From: Candidatus Obscuribacter phosphatis
Lineage (GTDB): Bacteria; Cyanobacteriota; Vampirovibrionia; Obscuribacterales; Obscuribacteraceae
Assembly (NCBI GenBank): GCA_001899315.1
Contig: MOYA01000003.1
Span: 396,369 to 460,368, forward strand
DNA: 64,000 nt
Reading direction: 5' to 3'
The notes under the pieces are model-generated. The model did no database searches and had not been told where the DNA came from. It was given only the letters and a program-made list of their open reading frames with translations. Positions 58,436-64,000 of this stretch are shown piece after piece (position 1 is the first letter of the stretch; every line of letters begins with the position of its first letter). A program made the position numbers and the translations under genes.

Positions 58436-60073
58436 ATGCAAAGCTCTGGGCAAAGCTCTGCTCAAGTCTCAAAGTCAGACAAAAGCTGCAAAATAATCTT
58501 TATCACCGCTCTTCTGTTCTTTTTGGCGGGCTTGCTGCATTACATACTTAGCCCCCTGGCAATTGCCGGAGACACAGCCATGTATCTGCAATGCGGGCAG
58601 CTGCTATGGCAGGGGCAGTTACCCTATGTCGATTTTCTCGACCTGAACCCGCCGCTCATCATGTATATATCGATGATACCGGCACTAATGTCAAAGCTGG
58701 GCGGCATCAATCTTGCTCTAGCCGGTGCTCTGTTTACGTCTTTTCTAGCCCTATTTGCTTTCATGCTTACAGCCGGCTGCGCCAAATTTGTCTTTAGGCG
58801 AATGACAGAAGAAGAAAAATACCAACCCGCCCTTCTGGCTACGGCTCTTTTTACGCCAGTTATTTTGAACGGGCTTGCGATGTTCGACTTTGGGCAAAGA
58901 GAGCACCTCTATAGTCTCTTCCTTTTGCCGTTCTTTCTCTTGCGCTATGGCAGATATCTGCAATATTTCTCAGAGCCGCCAAATCAATCTGAAATTGATA
59001 GTAAGAAAACCCAGAGTAGCGAAAGAATTTTGGCGGTGCTTGTCGGGCTAAGCGTTGGTCTGATGTTGTCATTTAAGCCGCATTTTTTGCTGGCGCCGGC
59101 TTTACTAGAGTTGTATTGGTTGGCGCGCTATAAAAAACCTCGGCTGCTTTTAAGCCCCGAGCTGCTTGTTGCGCCACTGCCCCTGGTGCTCTATCTGGGC
59201 TCATTTTTTATTATGCCCGCCGCCATAAAGTCTATTTATTTCGGTGAAATCGCCCCCCTATTGGTCAAGGGCTATGCTTGTTTCAATATTGTCAAAGATG
59301 TCGTAGTCAACATGGTCTGGCGCTTTTCCATCACCGCCTATTTTGTTTCGCTTTTACTGCTTTTGGCTATACCCAAGCAACTAGCCTTAAGAGCACCTCT
59401 GGCGATAATGCTTTCGGCGGCACTGGCCCTAATAGAATTGCAGCAAAAATTTTGGAATTATCATGCCCTGCCTCTTTATTTATGGGAAGCCTTTATTTTG
59501 CTTTTGGCGGCGAACGTGCTTTGCCGAGCTTTGCCGGGCAAGACAAAGAAAGCCCTGGCTTACGGCGCTTTAAGTATTTGCTTTCTTGCCTTGCAGGGTG
59601 GTTGTTTCTTGTTTCACGACCTTGTCGAGAAAAACTGGCTTAGACCCTGGGACGATTATCTCGCCCAAAACGCTCAAGCCGGCGACAGCGCCTTATTGCT
59701 CGATACATCTGACACCCCATGGTTTAAGTCGGCCTTGCGATTCGATCTCAAGCCAGGCTCAAGATATCTCTGGCTTTATGCTGTGCCGATGCTGCAATAT
59801 CAAATCGATAACGGCAAGGCACAAGAAAAAGAGAAAGCCAAAGCGGCTCTAGAGGCGCTTTTCGCCAATCTAGCCCAAGAAATAGACAACCGCAAACCAA
59901 AGTATGTGCTTATCAAAAGAAAAGAAGCCTTTGGCATGAATCCAGACTTAGACTTTTATCGTTTCTTGCTTGAGAGGGGTCTAGCGGCGCCGCTTTCGCA
60001 GTATGATACGGTTAAAGATTATGGCGACAATTTATTGCTAGTGCGCAAGATAGAAAACAAGAAACAGGGCTGA
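58436..60073 (+). CDS. GT-C family glycosyltransferase-like membrane protein
   Basis: About 545 residues, ten or more hydrophobic segments. The first loop AGDTAMYLQCGQLLWQGQLP carries the acidic residue typical of ArnT/PMT-type GT-C enzymes, followed by YVDFLDLNPPLIMYI. Also notable is LNGLAMFDFGQREHLY. The C-terminus is a soluble domain (PKYVLIKRKEAFGMNPD). It should transfer a sugar from a polyprenyl-phosphate donor outside the membrane. The start is ATG 58436; TTG at 58427 is also in frame. The next GT-C gene begins five bases after its stop. Confidence 0.82.
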   Translation: MQSSGQSSAQVSKSDKSCKIIFITALLFFLAGLLHYILSPLAIAGDTAMYLQCGQLLWQGQLPYVDFLDLNPPLIMYISMIPALMSKLGGINLALAGALFTSFLALFAFMLTAGCAKFVFRRMTEEEKYQPALLATALFTPVILNGLAMFDFGQREHLYSLFLLPFFLLRYGRYLQYFSEPPNQSEIDSKKTQSSERILAVLVGLSVGLMLSFKPHFLLAPALLELYWLARYKKPRLLLSPELLVAPLPLVLYLGSFFIMPAAIKSIYFGEIAPLLVKGYACFNIVKDVVVNMVWRFSITAYFVSLLLLLAIPKQLALRAPLAIMLSAALALIELQQKFWNYHALPLYLWEAFILLLAANVLCRALPGKTKKALAYGALSICFLALQGGCFLFHDLVEKNWLRPWDDYLAQNAQAGDSALLLDTSDTPWFKSALRFDLKPGSRYLWLYAVPMLQYQIDNGKAQEKEKAKAALEALFANLAQEIDNRKPKYVLIKRKEAFGMNPDLDFYRFLLERGLAAPLSQYDTVKDYGDNLLLVRKIENKKQG

Positions 60074-60078
60074 ACAGC

Positions 60079-61737
60079 ATGAAAAAGAAAATGCCTTTTG
60101 CCCTCTGGTTAGTAATTGTCACCTTGCTTGGTGGGCTATTGCGCGCCGCCTTGCTCAATATTGGTTTAACCATTGACGATGCTTGCACGGCCGATGTTAT
60201 TGAAGCCAAAACAATAAGCGATCTCTTCTTACGCATCAAAGTCTATGAGATGAGCCCGCCACTCTATTTTCTTATACTCAAAGGCTTCACCAGTCTCTTT
60301 GGCATAAGCGCTTTGACCATGGCTTTACCCTCGATGGTTTTCGGCACAGTCAACATAGTGCTCACGGCTCTGCTTGCCCGCAAGGCAACGGCGGCGACGG
60401 TGCAGGCGGCGCCGACCAGCTGCTATGTAGAACGCACCGCTCTGCTTGCCGCATTTTTTCAGGCGATGTCGCCGCTTGCCATAATTTATAGCCACGAGGC
60501 ACGCACCTATGCCCTGGCAGGCTGTCTGCTTACGCTCTGCGCCTATTACTTTATAGACTATTTTGCAGGCAATAAAAAAACACCCGGTCGTTTTTTGCCT
60601 TTATTTCTCAGCAGCGCCGCTCTGGTCTATACCCACTATACAGCCATATTTTATTTGCTTGTTTTTGTCTTTTTGGCCATGGTCTTTCAGTTTAGCAAAA
60701 GCAACGACAGCACCAAGCCAATAAAAGCGGTGCCGCCCATTGTGCTTGCCCTGGTCAGTTTAGCGCCATGGCTGCCCATTCTCAATTATCACAAAGCCGT
60801 CGGCACCCCCTGGGCAGATGCTACGCCAATTGCCAACTTTGCCCATGTCTTTCTAGGCAACCTGGCAGGCATGATGCCACTGCCTGTAGTACCGGCATAT
60901 TTATCCATTTCTTTTATAGCGCTGCCGGCTCTACTTTTGCTTGCCATTATAAAGCGCAAGGCATCAGCAAAGTTGCTCAAAGAAAAACTGAGCAATCCAG
61001 TCATACTGACCTTGCTTTTGCCTTTGCTCTTCACCTGCGCCGCGATTGGTTATATTACCCCTTATATGTTCGGCTATGTCCGCTATTTAAGCCCGCTTGT
61101 GCCGTTCTCTTCTATTTTGGCGGCCTTGGCGGCGGCTCATTTGGTCAAAACAATCGCGGCATTGCGAGGGCGCAAACATTTCAAAAGAGAGGCAATCTCG
61201 GCGCTCTTGCTCTTTCTGCCCTTGGCTTTGGGTGGGGCTATTTTTGAGGTCTCGCTTTTGGCAAAACAACCACGCTCTGGGCTAAGACCGCTAGCCAAAG
61301 AAATAGCCAGCAAAGAGCCAATATATAGCGAGGCAGTAATTTGGACTGCGCCTGATTTTGTCGGCATGATTTTGAGTTTTTATCTTAAGCACGACAATAA
61401 GACTGTGGCGATGCCCGATATTACAGGCTTTGCCTGCCCCGAGTCGGGGTCTCGCCCAATTATGCACGAAGAAGACGTCAATGTTTTGAAAGAGCCAAAT
61501 TTGTGGGAAAAACACAAAAGACTAATTGATGAAAAAAAGGCGGCGGGAGCTAAGCGCCTAATTTTTGTCAGAGACACTTATAAGCCCAGCTCTAAGCTTA
61601 TGCCGGTGAAAGAAATTGATGACAACTTTGAAGACAAACTCAAGCAAAATTTCAAAGTGGAAGCGGTGCGCAACTATAAAGGAAGCGGCGGTAGCTATGA
61701 TGTTACTGTTTTTAGTTTGACCGAGACAAAAGACTAA
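60079..61737 (+). CDS. GT-C family (PMT-like) glycosyltransferase
   Basis: 552 residues, about eleven hydrophobic segments. Motifs typical of the group are LTIDDACTADVIEAK in the first loop with the DD pair, then YEMSPPLYFLILKGFTSLFG and SPLAIIYSHEARTYALAG. It has a soluble C-terminal domain. It pairs with the gene just upstream (five-base gap), so both may act on one glycan; specificities are unknown. The stop codon lies in a 14-base tandem repeat. Confidence 0.85.
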   Translation: MKKKMPFALWLVIVTLLGGLLRAALLNIGLTIDDACTADVIEAKTISDLFLRIKVYEMSPPLYFLILKGFTSLFGISALTMALPSMVFGTVNIVLTALLARKATAATVQAAPTSCYVERTALLAAFFQAMSPLAIIYSHEARTYALAGCLLTLCAYYFIDYFAGNKKTPGRFLPLFLSSAALVYTHYTAIFYLLVFVFLAMVFQFSKSNDSTKPIKAVPPIVLALVSLAPWLPILNYHKAVGTPWADATPIANFAHVFLGNLAGMMPLPVVPAYLSISFIALPALLLLAIIKRKASAKLLKEKLSNPVILTLLLPLLFTCAAIGYITPYMFGYVRYLSPLVPFSSILAALAAAHLVKTIAALRGRKHFKREAISALLLFLPLALGGAIFEVSLLAKQPRSGLRPLAKEIASKEPIYSEAVIWTAPDFVGMILSFYLKHDNKTVAMPDITGFACPESGSRPIMHEEDVNVLKEPNLWEKHKRLIDEKKAAGAKRLIFVRDTYKPSSKLMPVKEIDDNFEDKLKQNFKVEAVRNYKGSGGSYDVTVFSLTETKD

Positions 61738-61768
61738 ATCGAAAAGACTAAATAGAAAAGACTAAATT
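61727..61768. repeat. 14-base tandem repeat, three copies, spanning the GT-C stop codon
   Basis: The unit GAAAAGACTAAAT plus one variable base occurs three times (first copy begins C). The stops TAA at 61735, 61749 and 61763 lie in all three frames. Confidence 0.9.
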
Positions 61769-61788
61769 TAAAAGGAGCCAAGACAAGC

Positions 61789-63093
61789 ATGACCAAAGCG
61801 ATTAGCAAAGCCGCGACAAAACAAAAAATGCCTGGCTTCAACTATATCAAGCATAACTTTGTCGTGCCGCTTGCTTATGGCAAAGGGCTTAGCCCGGTTG
61901 GCTCTGAGACAATCAATGTCTTTGCTCGCGAATTATTTTTGCCCGAGTGTGAAGAGAAAAGAGAGAGTTTGCCTATTCTGGTCTTTTTTCAAGGCGGACC
62001 CGGTTTTGAATCACCGAGACCGCTTGCCCTTGATGGCTGGATTAAGCGAGCCTTGCAAGAATACAGAGTGCTTTTGCTTGACCAGAGGGGGGTAGGCAAT
62101 AGTACTGCCGTTAGTCTTGAAGGCTTGCTCAAGCTGAGCGATTATAAAGAGCGCGCTGACTATCTGAGCAATTTTAGAGCCGACTCGATAGTGAAAGACA
62201 GCGAGATGATTAGGCGCGCCCTCATCGGCGACCGCAAATGGACGACACTGGGTCAAAGTTTTGGTGGCTTCATCACCACTACTTATCTTTCATATTTTGC
62301 AGAAGGCTTAGAAAAATGTTTTATCACCGGTGGTTTGCCACCGCTTGCCAATAACCCCGATGAGGTCTATAGAGCGCTTTACCCAAGAGTGATACAAAAG
62401 AATGCCCTCTACCAAGAACTCTTCCCAGAGGACCATAAAGTCGTCAAAGCAATAGTTCAGCACTTGCTCGATCACAAAGAAGAACTAAGCACAGGCGAAA
62501 TCTTGAGTGCTAGACGGTTTCTAGGGGCTGGTTTGAACTTTGGCTACAAGAGCGGCGGCTTCGACACTTTGCATTATCTTTTAGAGCGCGCCTTTGAAGG
62601 CGACAGACTCTCTTTCTATTTCAAACGCAACTTTGAAAACTTACTTACATTCAATACCAATATCAGTTATGCAATTTTGCACGAAGCAATCTATTGCCAG
62701 GGAGAAGCCTCTAACTGGTCGGCAGAGCGACTGCTTTCTCAGTTTCCCGAATTTGCGGTTGATGCTGCGCAACCGCTCTTTACCGGTGAGATGATCTATC
62801 GCTTTATGTTTGATGAGTATGCTTGCCTAAAGCCGCTCAAAGACACAGCCCAAGCCCTTGCCGAAAAAAGCAACTGGCCAAATCTATATGATAAAGACGC
62901 CTTGCAGCGCAATCAAGTGCCGGTGGCAGCCTGCGTCTATTATGACGACATGTATGTCGACAGAGAACTTTCGCTAGAATGTGCCGCCACCATCAGTGGC
63001 ACCAAGACTTTAATCACAAACGAATATGAGCATGATGGGCTCAGAAGAGACGGCGAGAATATACTGAGCAAGCTTATGTCGATGGTCAAATAA
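61789..63093 (+). CDS. S33-family prolyl aminopeptidase-like hydrolase
   Basis: 434-residue alpha/beta hydrolase. The oxyanion motif FFQGGPGFESP, DQRGVGNST, the nucleophile elbow GQSFGGFITT and a late histidine in YEHDGLRRDGE fit the proline iminopeptidase group, which removes N-terminal proline from peptides. The cap region is long, as in the larger proline iminopeptidases. AAAAGGAG lies 12 bases before the ATG. It follows the GT-C pair by 51 bases and ends before a shared terminator. Confidence 0.9.
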   Translation: MTKAISKAATKQKMPGFNYIKHNFVVPLAYGKGLSPVGSETINVFARELFLPECEEKRESLPILVFFQGGPGFESPRPLALDGWIKRALQEYRVLLLDQRGVGNSTAVSLEGLLKLSDYKERADYLSNFRADSIVKDSEMIRRALIGDRKWTTLGQSFGGFITTTYLSYFAEGLEKCFITGGLPPLANNPDEVYRALYPRVIQKNALYQELFPEDHKVVKAIVQHLLDHKEELSTGEILSARRFLGAGLNFGYKSGGFDTLHYLLERAFEGDRLSFYFKRNFENLLTFNTNISYAILHEAIYCQGEASNWSAERLLSQFPEFAVDAAQPLFTGEMIYRFMFDEYACLKPLKDTAQALAEKSNWPNLYDKDALQRNQVPVAACVYYDDMYVDRELSLECAATISGTKTLITNEYEHDGLRRDGENILSKLMSMVK

Positions 63094-63116
63094 AACTCGG
63101 CTGAGATAAATAAGAA

Positions 63117-63149
63117 GGCGCCGCTCTTGCAAACGGCGCCTCTTTATTT
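63117..63149. terminator. bidirectional hairpin terminator between convergent genes
   Basis: GGCGCCG (63117-63123) pairs with CGGCGCC (63134-63140) around a ten-base loop. TCTTTATTT follows on plus; the minus side has a TTCTTATTTA stretch. Confidence 0.75.
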
Positions 63150-63174
63150 GGTATCGCTATTTCGATTTACCTGA

Positions 63175-63630
63175 TTACGATTTGAAAGGCTCCAAATCTC
63201 CAGGTTTTCTCAGCATCTTATTGACTTCATCAAGGTGCAATTCTTCACCAAGAAGCATTTCGCGGGCGTATTCTTCTAAGAGAACCGACTTGCCTTCCAC
63301 TGCATGCTTGAGCTCATAATAAGCGGCAATGGCTTGGCTTTCATGCTCCAAGCTTTCGCGCAAAATATCGCCCAAATCGTGTTTCTCTGTTTCGAGCAAG
63401 GGTCCAATTTTGAGCGAGGGGTGCCCGCCAAGCAAGGTGACGAGTTCGCCTGCTTTATGAGCGTGCAATAGACTCTCATTAGCGTTTGCTTTAAGCCAGC
63501 CCACAATCGGAATGCGGTTATAGCCATAGACCATGAGCGAATAGTGGGTGTAACGAACCACACCAGCCAACTCCAACTCCATAATCTTATTGAGAATTGT
63601 TATCGCTTTTTGTTTATCCTTATCATCCAT
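63175..63630 (-). CDS. bacterioferritin-like diiron protein
   Basis: 151 residues of four-helix ferritin fold. Likely metal ligands lie in LELAGVVRYTHYS, NESLLHAHKAGE (ExxH), LEHESQAIAAYYEL and MLLGEELHLDEV (ExxH), the usual pattern of bacterioferritin and bacterioferritin-like proteins for iron storage and peroxide handling. No Met is seen at a clear haem position. The ATG at 63630 has GGAG about ten bases upstream; a TTG at 63639 is less likely. Confidence 0.9.
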   Translation of the reverse strand: MDDKDKQKAITILNKIMELELAGVVRYTHYSLMVYGYNRIPIVGWLKANANESLLHAHKAGELVTLLGGHPSLKIGPLLETEKHDLGDILRESLEHESQAIAAYYELKHAVEGKSVLLEEYAREMLLGEELHLDEVNKMLRKPGDLEPFKS

Positions 63631-63748
63631 GCTGCTCAATCTCCTCTAGTTGCAGCTATAACTTTAGCTGATTGAAAACCGAGATGTTCCGCGCATTATT
63701 CATTAAATAGTGCGCGAAAAATCAAAACACTGCTGAAATCCGCTAAAA

Positions 63749-64000
63749 CTAGGGCTTTTTAACAGGCTTTACAGTTGCATTATTTGGCGAGCCGGCTTTA
63801 GCTTCGCTCATATCTTTTTCGATCTTCTCAAGCACTTCTTTCATTTGCGGCGAAGCATCGAGCTTTATGCACTCAGCTTTGATCTTGGCCACATCGTCGG
63901 CTCTACCGGCACCCAAGTAAGCGGCATAGACCAAAACTATGCTATTGGGAAAGGGATTGAAATCTTTCGACACTTCGGTATCGGGACCGGGATTTTTGAG
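63749..64000 (-). CDS. hypothetical protein, C-terminal part only
   Basis: The frame is open to the right edge, so only the last 83 residues are seen. They include FNPFPNSIVLVYAAYLGAG, DDVAKIKAECIKLDASPQMK and EVLEKIEKDMSEAKAG, helical and possibly TPR-like, ending in a basic VKPVKKP. A GTG at 63973 could be taken as a start, but the continuing open frame upstream (PGPDTEVSKD) suggests a longer gene. Family unknown. Confidence 0.6.
   Translation of the reverse strand, partial: LKNPGPDTEVSKDFNPFPNSIVLVYAAYLGAGRADDVAKIKAECIKLDASPQMKEVLEKIEKDMSEAKAGSPNNATVKPVKKP

Overview
The window looks like a chromosomal segment of a non-photosynthetic relative of Cyanobacteria, most like the Melainabacteria/Vampirovibrionia and perhaps the Obscuribacter group. 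This is an inference from overall protein style: cyanobacteria-like housekeeping enzymes, Ser/Thr kinases with repeat ectodomains, FHA and zinc-ribbon regulators, LysM-like and WG-repeat proteins, many GT-C membrane proteins and no photosynthesis genes. I saw no rRNA, tRNA, CRISPR array, prophage or complete insertion sequence.

Layout. 1-5.5 kb: the primase dnaG (minus strand, cut by the left edge), then hydA, murQ and an aldo/keto reductase on plus. 5.5-10 kb: a minus-strand run of sensor kinase, small cysteine protein, ThiF/rhodanese protein and GT-C-like membrane protein. 10-17 kb: trxA, a fasciclin protein, then an operon of a membrane-anchored thioredoxin-like protein, a small membrane protein and a giant FtsH-like protease with three AAA+ modules, followed by an overlapping secreted protein. 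17-29.3 kb: mostly minus strand, with a TPR-metzincin, a low-complexity LysM-like protein, a CPBP protease, an FtsB/DivIC-like protein, a phosphohexomutase, a YD-repeat protein, an MshEN-like protein, an FHA protein, a zinc-ribbon protein and tsaD. 29.4-46.9 kb: three secreted glycine-rich proteins, ridA, a prepilin peptidase, an amidohydrolase, a GT87-like protein, two tandem Ser/Thr kinases with leucine-rich ectodomains, an MshEN/TPR protein, a beta-helix protein and a SAF protein. 46.9-55.4 kb: an accessory-looking stretch of hypothetical, HEAT, WG-repeat and SAF proteins, a toxin-antitoxin pair and a dispersed repeat of about 60 bases. 55.4-64 kb: a divergent histidine kinase/response regulator pair, two GT-C transferases, an S33 peptidase, a ferritin-like protein and a gene cut by the right edge.

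How the parts fit. Several neighbourhoods point to envelope quality control and signalling: the thioredoxin-like/triple-AAA protease operon at the membrane, kinases with outward-facing repeats, FHA readers of phosphothreonine, and MshEN-type domains detached from any pilus ATPase. The main novelty candidates are the triple AAA+ M41 protease operon (11.4-15.7 kb), the three-MshEN TPR protein (41.2-43.1 kb), a SAF gene split by a single in-frame TGA (53.3-54.1 kb), the dispersed 60-base repeat, and short tandem repeats at gene ends that place stop codons in all three frames. All functions are read from sequence motifs alone, with no database search.
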